Assembly (NCBI GenBank): GCA_026391755.1
Contig: JAPLDN010000426.1
Location: 1 to 13,800 of the forward strand
Direction of reading: 5' to 3'
DNA length: 13,800 bases
DNA from: Bacteroidota bacterium
GTDB lineage: Bacteria; Bacteroidota; Bacteroidia; Bacteroidales; FEN-979
Every line of letters starts with the position of its first letter. The stretch's first letter is position 1. The position numbers were made by a program, and so were the translations under genes. The notes beneath the pieces are model-generated. The model was given only the letters and a program-made list of their open reading frames with translations, was not told where the DNA came from and did no database searches. This document shows positions 6,249 to 12,885 of this stretch, in pieces.

Positions 6249-7715
6249 ATGAACCTCGAATCCTATTTTAAACCATTTCGCAGGCAGACCATAGGTCACC
6301 GGCAAACATATCCTACGCCATTTGGACGGCAGACAATGTTATATGCCGACTGGATCGCCAGCGGCCGTTTATACCGTCCCATCGAGAAAATACTTACCGA
6401 AACAATAGGTCCTTTCATCGGCAACACCCATACCGAGACCAGCGAGAACGGTAAGCTCATGACCCTGGCTTATCACCAGGCTCATCAAAAAATCAAGAAA
6501 CATGTAAATGCCGGGCCAAACGATGTGATAATTACTACGGGGTTCGGGATGACCGGGGCGGTAGTCAAGTTCCAGAGGATGCTGGGATTAAAGCAATGCG
6601 GTATGCTTACCGATGGCAAATGCCTTAAGGATAAGGAAAAGCCTGTTGTCTTTATCACCCATATGGAACATCACTCCAATCAGACTTCATGGTATGAAAC
6701 CTTAGCGGATGTGGTGGTGGTAAAACCAGGGAAAGATTTGCTGTTCGACCTTAACGAACTTGAGCATGCATTGAAATTATACGGCAAAGAAAGAAGGCTG
6801 ATCGGCTCCTTTACGGCCTGTTCAAATGTGACAGGTGTAAGGACGCCCATCCATGAGATGGCTGCGCTGATGCATAAATACGGGGGAAAAGTATTTGTGG
6901 ATTATGCTGCTTCCGCTCCATATGATGAAATCAATATGCATCCGGGTGATCCCATGCAGGACCTCGATGCCTTGTATTTCTCTCCTCATAAATTTCTTGG
7001 CGGACCTGGATCATCCGGGGTTTTAATCTTCAATTCGGACCTCTACAATAACAGAGTTCCCGACCAGCCGGGAGGGGGAACGGTCGACTGGACCAATCGC
7101 TGGGGAGAATACAAGTTCATCGACGATATCGAGATCCGGGAAGACGGGGGAACGCCCGGATTCCTGCAGTCCATGCGTGCCGCCCTTAGCATAGATCTGA
7201 AAAACCGCATGGGAGTTTCTAACATCCGTGGCAGGGAAGAGCAACTGTTAACAATCGCTTTTAAAGAACTGGTTTCAGTTCCCGGTTTACATATACTCGC
7301 CGATAACGTCAGCTCCAGGCTGGGGGTCATTTCGTTCTACCTTGATAGTATCCATTACAACCTGGTTGTTTCGATACTAAGCGACCGCTTCGGCATACAG
7401 GTGAGGGGCGGATGTGCATGTGCCGGTACTTACGGCCATTACCTTCTTGACGTCAGCTACGAAAAATCAAAAAACATCACCGACAGCATTTCCAACGGTG
7501 ATCTTTCAGCAAAACCAGGATGGGTAAGGCTTTCGCTTCACCCAACCATGAAAGACCAGGAAGTGGTTTATATCGCTGATGCTTTGCGGCAGATTTCGAA
7601 GAATCACAAGGAATGGAGCAGGGATTATAATTATAACAAACACACCAACGAATTCAGGCTTAACATGACAAATCCCGGAAGCCCGGATGTGAGCAAATGG
7701 TTAAGTCTGCAATAA
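6249..7715 (+). CDS. Class-V aminotransferase-fold PLP enzyme, cysteine-desulfurase-like
   Basis: This 488-residue enzyme has the fold-type I PLP layout of cysteine desulfurases. Visible features are MEHHSN (139-144) with the cofactor-stacking histidine region, VDYA (217-220) with the Asp that pairs with the pyridine nitrogen, and SPHKFLGGPGS (245-255) with the Schiff-base Lys248. A cysteine loop, RGGCACAGTYGH (386-397), carries Cys389 and Cys391 where SufS/NifS enzymes hold the persulfide cysteine. It is longer than SufS or IscS (about 400 residues), with an extended N-terminus and a roughly 70-residue C-terminal tail. It lies between the NifX-like gene and, 7 bases downstream, the two-cysteine DsrC. 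That suggests it makes, or takes up, persulfide sulfur for DsrC; the substrate (cysteine or another thiol) is not shown by the sequence. Confidence 0.82.
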   Translation: MNLESYFKPFRRQTIGHRQTYPTPFGRQTMLYADWIASGRLYRPIEKILTETIGPFIGNTHTETSENGKLMTLAYHQAHQKIKKHVNAGPNDVIITTGFGMTGAVVKFQRMLGLKQCGMLTDGKCLKDKEKPVVFITHMEHHSNQTSWYETLADVVVVKPGKDLLFDLNELEHALKLYGKERRLIGSFTACSNVTGVRTPIHEMAALMHKYGGKVFVDYAASAPYDEINMHPGDPMQDLDALYFSPHKFLGGPGSSGVLIFNSDLYNNRVPDQPGGGTVDWTNRWGEYKFIDDIEIREDGGTPGFLQSMRAALSIDLKNRMGVSNIRGREEQLLTIAFKELVSVPGLHILADNVSSRLGVISFYLDSIHYNLVVSILSDRFGIQVRGGCACAGTYGHYLLDVSYEKSKNITDSISNGDLSAKPGWVRLSLHPTMKDQEVVYIADALRQISKNHKEWSRDYNYNKHTNEFRLNMTNPGSPDVSKWLSLQ

Positions 7716-7722
7716 ACACCCT

Positions 7723-8040
7723 ATGGCAACACTTGAAATTGAAGGAAAAGCTTTTGAAGTCGATGGCGACGGTTTTCTGACGAAACCCGAAATGTGGAAT
7801 GAAGATGTGGCTGCATTGTTCGCCCGCTTCGACGGCATAGCCGAAATGAATGAAAAGCATTGGGCTGTGGTCAAACTGATTAGGCGTACATGGGAGGAAA
7901 AAGCCATGGCACCCATGGTCAGGGTCTTATGCCAGGAGACCGGGCTCAAACTCAGAGAGATCTACGAACTCTTTCCCCTGGGACCGGCCAGAGGCGCTTG
8001 CCGTGTGGCAGGACTGCCTAAACCCGATGGTTGCGTGTAA
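7723..8040 (+). CDS. dsrC: DsrC with both redox cysteines
   Basis: This 105-residue protein ends GACRVAGLPKPDGCV. Cys93 and Cys104 are 11 residues apart and match CysB and CysA of true DsrC, so it can form the intramolecular disulfide and carry a bridging sulfur as a trisulfide. In sulfate reducers and sulfur oxidisers, DsrC shuttles sulfur between DsrAB and the DsrMK membrane complex. Here the next two genes (13 bases, then 3) encode DsrM-like and DsrK-like proteins, the known partners, but no dsrAB is seen. A further cysteine (Cys70) is not part of the arm. It differs from the first family member (4380-4691), which lacks CysB. DsrC also occurs in organisms without DsrAB, sometimes as a regulator or general sulfur carrier; the neighbours favour an electron-exchange role. 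Confidence 0.92.
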   Translation: MATLEIEGKAFEVDGDGFLTKPEMWNEDVAALFARFDGIAEMNEKHWAVVKLIRRTWEEKAMAPMVRVLCQETGLKLREIYELFPLGPARGACRVAGLPKPDGCV

Positions 8041-8052
8041 ACCGTAAGGAAC

Positions 8053-8685
8053 ATGACCTGGTATACATTGTTTTTCGTGATTGCCCTCCTGGTTTGTATG
8101 GCCAGTCTTAGCTTTCACCTGGTACTTCTTATAAAGGCAGGAAACCCTCCTGATTATGCAACTCCATCGGGAAGCATTCCGGCTGGAATTCAATACTCCT
8201 TCACGGGGGCCATGAGTCCTGTAAAAAAGGAATCTGCTTTCCTGCATCTTCCAACCTACACAGCAGGAATTATCTACCACCTGGGAACATTTCTTTCGGT
8301 CTTTCTGATTTTTATTTTGTGGGCGGATGTGATCTTCCCTCCTGCCCTGTTATGGGGTCTTGCCTCATATCTGCTGGTATCTGCTCTTTGCGGCATCAGT
8401 ATCCTGGTCAAAAGAATAATAAAAAAAGGGCTTAGAGAACTTTCAAACCCTGATGATTATATATCAAACATTCTTGTTACTGTTTTTCAGATCCTGACGG
8501 GACTCACACTGGTTTATAATACTGTTTTCACTCCATGGCTAATTCTTGCAGCAGGTCTCTTGTTATTATACATCCCTCTTGGAAAGTTAAAACACCTGTT
8601 GTACTTCTTCGCGGCAAGATGGCAACTTGGGCTTTTCTACGGCCGGAGGGGCGTTTGGCCTCCATTAAAGAACCAAAAACCCTGA
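8053..8685 (+). CDS. DsrM/NarI-like membrane cytochrome b subunit
   Basis: This 210-residue protein has about five membrane helices (roughly 3-28, 66-92, 97-120, 136-157, 159-178). The loop before helix II reads MSPVKKESAFLHLP and the C-terminus reads FAARWQLGLFYGRRGVWPP, both resembling DsrM/TmcC/HmeC proteins of the NarI family. His65 and His76, 11 residues apart around the start of helix II, and His181 after helix V are candidate haem b ligands; His22 lies in helix I. It would exchange electrons between quinone and the DsrK-like protein, encoded 3 bases downstream. NarI-type proteins usually have four ligands for two haems, and here the helix V pair is not complete, so one haem or a different ligand set is possible. 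It is shorter than DsrM of sulfate reducers. An AAGGA stands just before its start. Confidence 0.82.
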   Translation: MTWYTLFFVIALLVCMASLSFHLVLLIKAGNPPDYATPSGSIPAGIQYSFTGAMSPVKKESAFLHLPTYTAGIIYHLGTFLSVFLIFILWADVIFPPALLWGLASYLLVSALCGISILVKRIIKKGLRELSNPDDYISNILVTVFQILTGLTLVYNTVFTPWLILAAGLLLLYIPLGKLKHLLYFFAARWQLGLFYGRRGVWPPLKNQKP

Positions 8686-8688
8686 GCC

Positions 8689-10050
8689 ATGGAAAAAGCT
8701 ATCAATAAATTGGTATTTTCCACAGTGCAAACCCCGGACCCTGGTTCCGCCCCAAGGGACGGGAAATTTACCCGTGGGGAGATTGAAAAGGGGCTTAAGG
8801 TATTTGAAAACGGAGGAGGTGCAAAACTCTTCACCCACCTGAACAGCTGCGTTCACTGCGGATTATGCGCCGAAAGTTGTATTTATTACAAAACCATGGG
8901 TGATGACCGCTATACACCGGCCCGCAAAGTCGACCTTGTCGCGTCGGTTTACAGAAGGTACCATACATTCGCAGGAAAATACATGCCTTTACTGGTAAAC
9001 GCAAGAGATCTAAATGAAGATACGGCAAACGAAATGGTTGACCTGTTGTTTGGGGCATGTACCATGTGCGGCAGGTGTACCATGCATTGTTCCATAGGTG
9101 TCGATATCGCATATCTTGTGAAGACAGGCAGGACTATGCTCTCGGAGATGGGGATGGTGCCTGCCTCGCTTCAGTCGACCGTTAAAGCTGCTGTTGAAAC
9201 AGGGAATAATATGGGAATCCCTACCCCTGAATTCGTGGACACCCTGAAATGGATGGAAGATGAATTAACCGATGAATTAAACACAAAGGAAGCCCTTATC
9301 CCTGTTGATGAGAAAGGTAAGAATGTGCTCTACACACTAAATCCAAGAGAGCCCAAATTTTTCCCGCTTTCCATTTCGGCCATGGCAAAAATTTTTTATG
9401 CGGCCGGTGAAAGCTGGACACTTTCATCCAATATGTATGATATAACGAACTACGCCTATTTCTCGGGGAATAATGAAGAAGCCCGATTAATTGCGAAGAG
9501 GATGTGGGATGAGATGGAAGCACTCCGCTGCTCCACACTGGTGCTGGCAGAATGCGGCCATGGTTCACGTGCACTGCGATGGGAATCGCCTAATTACTTA
9601 AAGAAGACATTCCCTTTCAAAGTAAAAACCTCTGTTGAGATTATAGCCGATTACCTCCATGACGGCAAGATAAAGCTGGATCAGGAAAAATTTAAAGAAG
9701 CAGTTACCCTGCATGACCCATGCAACCTGGTAAGAAGTGGAGGAATATGTATGGAACAAAGGTATATTCTGAATGAATTTATAGAAGATTTCAGGGAAAT
9801 GACACCCCATGGGATCGATAACTATTGTTGCGGCGGAGGGGGCAGACAACTTGCCATGAGTGAATACAATGAACGCAGGATGAAGACTGCTGAAGTTAAA
9901 GCAGAACAAATTAGGAAAACCGGAGCTAAGGTCGTCGTGTCTCCCTGCCATAACTGTGTGGATCAGTTAACCCAAATCAATTTTTCATTTAAACTAAACG
10001 TACAAATAAAAACACTGGCAGAGCTTGTTGCCGATGCCATCATCTTATAA
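8689..10050 (+). CDS. DsrK/HdrD-like iron-sulfur protein with a CCG catalytic domain
   Basis: This 453-residue protein has two ferredoxin-type [4Fe-4S] motifs (Cys54, 57, 60, 64 and Cys124, 127, 130, 134) followed by an HdrD/DsrK-type region. The C-terminal CCG domain is complete: Cys345 in LHDPCN, then 34 residues, Cys380-Cys381 in NYCCGGGG, then 38 residues, and Cys420-x-x-Cys423. This domain binds the unusual cluster that reduces or oxidises heterodisulfides. The first CCG-like half is degenerate and keeps AECGHGSRAL (287-296), as in DsrK and TmcB. With the DsrM-like subunit and DsrC just upstream, it should exchange two electrons with the DsrC cysteine pair at the cytoplasmic face. The DsrJOP subunits of the full complex are not encoded here. 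A glycolate-oxidase GlcF-type function is unlikely given the neighbours and the membrane partner. Confidence 0.88.
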   Translation: MEKAINKLVFSTVQTPDPGSAPRDGKFTRGEIEKGLKVFENGGGAKLFTHLNSCVHCGLCAESCIYYKTMGDDRYTPARKVDLVASVYRRYHTFAGKYMPLLVNARDLNEDTANEMVDLLFGACTMCGRCTMHCSIGVDIAYLVKTGRTMLSEMGMVPASLQSTVKAAVETGNNMGIPTPEFVDTLKWMEDELTDELNTKEALIPVDEKGKNVLYTLNPREPKFFPLSISAMAKIFYAAGESWTLSSNMYDITNYAYFSGNNEEARLIAKRMWDEMEALRCSTLVLAECGHGSRALRWESPNYLKKTFPFKVKTSVEIIADYLHDGKIKLDQEKFKEAVTLHDPCNLVRSGGICMEQRYILNEFIEDFREMTPHGIDNYCCGGGGRQLAMSEYNERRMKTAEVKAEQIRKTGAKVVVSPCHNCVDQLTQINFSFKLNVQIKTLAELVADAIIL

Positions 10051-10057
10051 TGACTCT

Positions 10058-11215
10058 ATGAGCAAACTGATCTATCTCGACAATTCTGCCACAACCTTTC
10101 CCAAACCCGAGGTGGTTTATAATTTCATGTGTGACTTCTACCGTGAACATGGCGTGAATCCAGGCCGTTCCGGTTTTGATGCAGCCCTTGAGACTGAAGA
10201 AGTGATCATGGCCACACGCAAAATGCTAACTGAACTCTTCAACGGGGATGACCACAACCGCCTTACTTTCAGCTACAATGCCAGCGACTCCCTGAATATG
10301 ATTATACAGGGGTTGGCCGGGCAGGGCGATCATGTAATCACCACAAAACTGGAACATAATTCTGTTCTGCGACCATTATACCATCTTGAACAGGATAAAC
10401 GAATAGAAGTTACCTATGTGTCGTTTGATTCAGACGGATACGTTGACCCTGAGGATATCCGAAAAGCCCTCCGCAGTAACACAAAATTTGTAGTGGTCAA
10501 TCATTGTTCAAACGTTATAGGGACCATACAACCTGTTGAAGAAATAGGAAGGATATGTAAGGAAGCAGGTATTTACTTAGTCGTTGATGGCAGCCAGAGT
10601 GCAGGGGCAGTTCCAATCGACATGAAAAAAATGAATATTGACGTGTTTGTCTTCACCGGGCATAAATGTCTCATGGGGCCAACTGGCATAGGCGGTTCTT
10701 ACGTGATGGATGGTGTTCCGGTGAAGCTTACACGCTTTGGAGGTACCGGGGTTCGCTCCGCACAAAGGGCCCACCTGGATGAATACCCTTATCATCTTGA
10801 ATGCGGGACCCTGAATCTAGTAGGGGTTGCAGGTTTGAATGCAGGGGTAAAATGGATACTCAGTGAGGGAATCGAAAAATTGCACAACAAGGAAATCATG
10901 TTGTGGGACAAATTGAGGAAGGGAGTGCAGGCCCTCGATAATGTGATAACATACTGCGCCGGTAGTCCGGTCTCAAAAAACCCGGTCTTAAGCCTCAACA
11001 TCAAAGGATTTGATTCGGGTGACGTAGGTACCATGCTCGACGTGGACTACAATATTGCCTGCCGCACCGGTCTTCAATGTGCGCCCCTGGTACATGAAGT
11101 GCTGGGAACCGATAAGATACACGGGACTGTAAGATTAAGCATAGGGCCCTTCAATACTGAAGAACATATTGATGCAGCTTTATGTGCAATAGCAGAAATT
11201 GCATCCATCCGTTAA
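10058..11215 (+). CDS. Cysteine desulfurase family protein (class-V PLP enzyme)
   Basis: This 385-residue enzyme starts MSKLIYLDNSATTFPKPEVV, the typical opening of the family. LEHNS (98-102) and VDGSQS (176-181) surround the cofactor, and TGHKCLMGPTG (200-210) contains the Schiff-base Lys203. CRTGLQCAPLVHEVLG (335-350) contains the probable persulfide Cys341, and the tail GTVRLSIGPFNTEEHID is typical of the family. It should take sulfur from cysteine, or act on a related thiol. The start at 10058 is preferred because earlier in-frame ATGs (10025, 10034) lie inside the DsrK-like gene and precede the conserved N-terminus. The gap from the DsrK-like stop is 7 bases, so it closes the operon. It is of a different subgroup from the PLP enzyme at 6249-7715. 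Together they bracket the DsrC-DsrM-DsrK block, which suggests distinct sulfur donors or acceptors, not duplication. Confidence 0.88.
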   Translation: MSKLIYLDNSATTFPKPEVVYNFMCDFYREHGVNPGRSGFDAALETEEVIMATRKMLTELFNGDDHNRLTFSYNASDSLNMIIQGLAGQGDHVITTKLEHNSVLRPLYHLEQDKRIEVTYVSFDSDGYVDPEDIRKALRSNTKFVVVNHCSNVIGTIQPVEEIGRICKEAGIYLVVDGSQSAGAVPIDMKKMNIDVFVFTGHKCLMGPTGIGGSYVMDGVPVKLTRFGGTGVRSAQRAHLDEYPYHLECGTLNLVGVAGLNAGVKWILSEGIEKLHNKEIMLWDKLRKGVQALDNVITYCAGSPVSKNPVLSLNIKGFDSGDVGTMLDVDYNIACRTGLQCAPLVHEVLGTDKIHGTVRLSIGPFNTEEHIDAALCAIAEIASIR

Positions 11216-11232
11216 CATTTTCACAATGTCAA

Positions 11233-11248
11233 TGTGACATATATCACA
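11233..11248. promoter_or_regulatory. CRP-type operator upstream of dsrE2
   Basis: TGTGACATATATCACA is a perfect TGTGA-N6-TCACA palindrome in the 138-base gap before dsrE2. A further TCACA at 11221-11225 and an overlapping inverted repeat, ATGTCA-N3-TGACAT (11226-11240), give a compound site. Its centre is 62.5 bases before the -7 element; the sqr site is 82.5 before its own. The 20-base difference is close to two helical turns. Confidence 0.74.
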
Positions 11249-11302
11249 CAACCCTGAGATTTATTCCATGATATTTAAGCGCTTTAATGTTAGGCTGACT
11301 TA

Positions 11303-11310
11303 TATCTTTG
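11303..11310 (+). promoter_or_regulatory. -7 element of the dsrE2 promoter, without a clear -33
   Basis: TATCTTTG fits TAnnTTTG and lies 43 bases before the dsrE2 start. At the proper spacing upstream the sequence is AAGCGCTT, not TTTG. A promoter lacking its -33 element, with an operator just upstream, suggests activation by the Crp/Fnr protein. Confidence 0.62.
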
Positions 11311-11353
11311 CACACATCTAATTATCTACATTTATACATTTAACAATATTTCT

Positions 11354-11899
11354 ATGGGCACAGAACTCGAGAAACAGATCGCTGATTTGAAAGCACAGGT
11401 AAATCATCTTAAAGAAGGCACCAAAGACCAGCTTTCCATGGTAGTCTTCTCAGGCGACATGGACAAGATCCTTGCTGCCATGATCATCGCGACAGGAGCA
11501 GCCGCATTTGACATGAAGGTGAAACTTTTCTTTACTTTCTGGGCAATATCGGCCTTGCGTGACCCGGCAAAAACAGGAAAAGGCAAAAACTTCATCGAAA
11601 AAATGTTCGGGATGATGCTCCCCAGAGGAAGTGCCAAACTGAAACTTTCAAACATGAACATGGGTGGTATGGGTACCGCCATGATAAAAGGGATCATGAA
11701 GAAACACAAGGTTGCTTCAATTGAAGAAATGATGAAGACAGCAGGTGAACTTGGCATTGAGATCAATATTTGCGAAATGTCGATGAACCTGATGGGATTT
11801 AAAAAGGAAGAAATGATTAATTATCCGCACATGACCATTTGCGGGGTAGCAACCTTTCTTACCGATGCAGCTGAAAGTAAAATTCAATTATTCATATAA
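11354..11899 (+). CDS. DsrE2-like DsrE/F/H-family sulfurtransferase
   Basis: This 181-residue protein begins with a short charged helix (1-20, coiled-coil-like), then the core of the DsrE/DsrF/DrsH-like family: LSMVVFSGDMDKILAAMIIA (27-46) and VKLFFTFWAISALRD (56-70). A methionine/glycine-rich middle follows, then the signature INICEMSMNLMGF (137-149) with the probable persulfide Cys140. A second cysteine, Cys163 in TICGVATFL, is near the end. DsrE2 proteins (peroxiredoxin-like or DsrE2A in annotation) are known partners of TusA and rhodanese in sulfur oxidisers, passing sulfane sulfur towards DsrC or Hdr-like systems. TusA is the next gene, so this classic pair is conserved here. It has its own operator and promoter. 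No confident membrane helix is seen, though the 38-60 region is hydrophobic. Confidence 0.88.
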   Translation: MGTELEKQIADLKAQVNHLKEGTKDQLSMVVFSGDMDKILAAMIIATGAAAFDMKVKLFFTFWAISALRDPAKTGKGKNFIEKMFGMMLPRGSAKLKLSNMNMGGMGTAMIKGIMKKHKVASIEEMMKTAGELGIEINICEMSMNLMGFKKEEMINYPHMTICGVATFLTDAAESKIQLFI

Positions 11900-11912
11900 T
11901 CAATTATAAACT

Positions 11913-11980
11913 GCAGGGCTACCTGCTCCGGATTTTCGGGAGGATCGTCCCGGAATTTTCCCGGAAAATTAAAAAAGGAG
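11913..11980 (+). promoter_or_regulatory. Structured leader and strong ribosome-binding site of tusA
   Basis: Three hairpins follow dsrE2: GCAGG-GCTA-CCTGC (11913-11926), CGGGA-N6-TCCCG (11937-11952), and AATTTTC-CCG-GAAAATT (11954-11970). Six A and GGAG (11977-11980) come next, 8 bases before the tusA ATG. A clear Shine-Dalgarno is unusual beside its neighbours. The last hairpin has no T run, so it is not a terminator; it may protect or tune the tusA message. Confidence 0.55.
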
Positions 11981-11988
11981 AAAATACA

Positions 11989-12240
11989 ATGAGCACAGAA
12001 GAACTCAAAAACCTCAAATCGAACACCATCGTTGATGCACGCGGGACTGCTTGTCCGGGCCCGTTATTAGCTGCAAAGAAAGCCATCGGAGAGATTGAAT
12101 CAGGAGAAATCATGGAAATCTACTCTTCGGATGAAGGTACGAAGAACGATATCCCCAAGTGGTGCAATAAAATGACCCATGAATTTTTAGGGATCCTTGA
12201 AGAAGACAGCTATTCGAGAATATTTCTGAAGAAGGCCTAA
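11989..12240 (+). CDS. tusA: TusA-family sulfur carrier
   Basis: This 83-residue protein has the family signature DARGTACPGPLLAAKKAI (16-33), with Cys22 of the CPGP motif as the persulfide-carrying residue. The usual fold, strand-helix-strand-helix-strands, fits the rest of the sequence. A second cysteine (Cys59, in PKWCNKM) also occurs in many TusA relatives. TusA receives sulfane sulfur from desulfurases or rhodaneses and hands it to DsrE-type proteins and DsrC. It stands directly after dsrE2, the common arrangement in sulfur-oxidising bacteria. The name reflects family membership; a role in tRNA 2-thiolation, as in enterobacteria, is less likely given the surrounding DsrC, Hdr and SQR genes. 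It is translated from a clear GGAG site after a structured leader, so it may be made in larger amounts than its neighbours. Confidence 0.92.
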   Translation: MSTEELKNLKSNTIVDARGTACPGPLLAAKKAIGEIESGEIMEIYSSDEGTKNDIPKWCNKMTHEFLGILEEDSYSRIFLKKA

Positions 12241-12405
12241 ACCAGCAACCCGGAAGTTCTTTCCGATTGACTTATTATGCTTTTACGTGCTGACGTGAAG
12301 ACTTATGAAAGGTCTTCCGGGGATTGGTTTATCAGGCCGGTTTTAACCCGGCTCTTTAACCATGGCTCAATCTGAACTGAGACGACTGAATAAAAAACTA
12401 AAATT
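12241..12405. other. Gene-free spacer between tusA and the MvhD-like gene, with hairpins
   Basis: No gene is supported here. It contains GAAGAC-N9-GTCTTC (12297-12317) and GCCGG-N7-CCGGC (12336-12352), the latter followed by TCTTT. That second hairpin could be a weak terminator for dsrE2-tusA. No TAnnTTTG promoter and no TGTGA-N6-TCACA site was found, so how the next genes are transcribed is open. Confidence 0.5.
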
Positions 12406-12801
12406 ATGGAAACAAAAAAATCGCCCAGGATACTGGTATTCTCTACCGACAAAATCTCAGATCCCGGGATTGACCAGGCAGGATTACGTAAGATCCATTA
12501 TTCGCCAACGGTATACACAATAAGCCTCCCATGCTCATCGGGTATCAAGCCCCGCTGGGTCATGCGAGCTTTCGAGCAAGGCTTCGACGGTGTATTCATC
12601 GCTGCCGATGGGCATGAATGCTCTTACAGTTCACGCTGCCCTGAGTTTACCAATAAAATCATCGAAGAATGTCAGAAGCAAATGACTAAAAAGGGAATAA
12701 GCCCCAAACGCATCAGGATGGCTGCCATTTGTTCGGTATGTGCAGAACCCTTTGCCAGCCATATGGCCAATTTCACAAAAATCTTAGCTGAACTTTCATG
12801 A
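12406..12801 (+). CDS. MvhD/FrhD-like iron-sulfur subunit with an altered cysteine set
   Basis: This 131-residue protein aligns by eye along its whole length with the MvhD family (hydrogenase iron-sulfur delta subunit): AGLRKIHYSPTVYTISLPCS, then GIKPRWVMRAFEQGFDGVFI, then DGHECSYSSRCPE, and a C-terminal helical segment with FASHMANFTKIL. MvhD carries a [2Fe-2S] centre and passes electrons to HdrA. The N-terminal CC-x-x-C group of typical MvhD is replaced by STDKIS (13-18). Cys43 and Cys72 remain, and Cys78, Cys89 and a C-terminal CSVC pair (Cys109, Cys112) are additional. So the cluster, if any, must be bound differently. The next gene encodes an HdrA-type flavoprotein, the expected partner. 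No hydrogenase is visible, so electrons probably come from another donor. Confidence 0.75.
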   Translation: METKKSPRILVFSTDKISDPGIDQAGLRKIHYSPTVYTISLPCSSGIKPRWVMRAFEQGFDGVFIAADGHECSYSSRCPEFTNKIIEECQKQMTKKGISPKRIRMAAICSVCAEPFASHMANFTKILAELS

Positions 12802-12853
12802 AATGCCCAATGGAACAAGTTAATCTTAAACTGGAACGATAGTTTTGGGCATT
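12802..12853. repeat. Long-stem hairpin between the MvhD-like and HdrA-like genes
   Basis: AATGCCCAA (12802-12810), beginning one base after the last base position shared with the stop codon, pairs perfectly with TTGGGCATT (12845-12853) around a 34-base loop. The loop holds two copies of TGGAAC (12811-12816 and 12832-12837). No T run follows, so it is probably an RNA-stability or processing element and not a terminator. Confidence 0.5.
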
Positions 12854-12885
12854 CCATCTGACCACTGAAATCAAATTATTAACAG

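Noticed and set aside
8831..9951. Several minus-strand open frames of about 90-120 codons across the DsrK-like gene
   Set aside because: They lie wholly inside a strongly supported coding sequence, have no start signals and show no recognisable domains.
8689..10050. Glycolate oxidase iron-sulfur subunit (GlcF) for the DsrK-like protein
   Set aside because: It shares CCG-type motifs, but here there is one complete CCG domain, the AECGHGSRAL block, a cytochrome-b-type partner 3 bases upstream and DsrC next to it, all of which fit DsrK/HdrD better.
11954..11970. The AATTTTC/GAAAATT hairpin as a terminator between dsrE2 and tusA
   Set aside because: It is followed by A residues, not T, and then by the tusA ribosome-binding site; it is described as a leader structure.
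12362..12523. A 53-codon reading frame starting at the ATG at 12362
   Set aside because: Most of it overlaps the MvhD-like gene in another frame, and its translation shows no recognisable features; the MvhD-like frame has clear family blocks.
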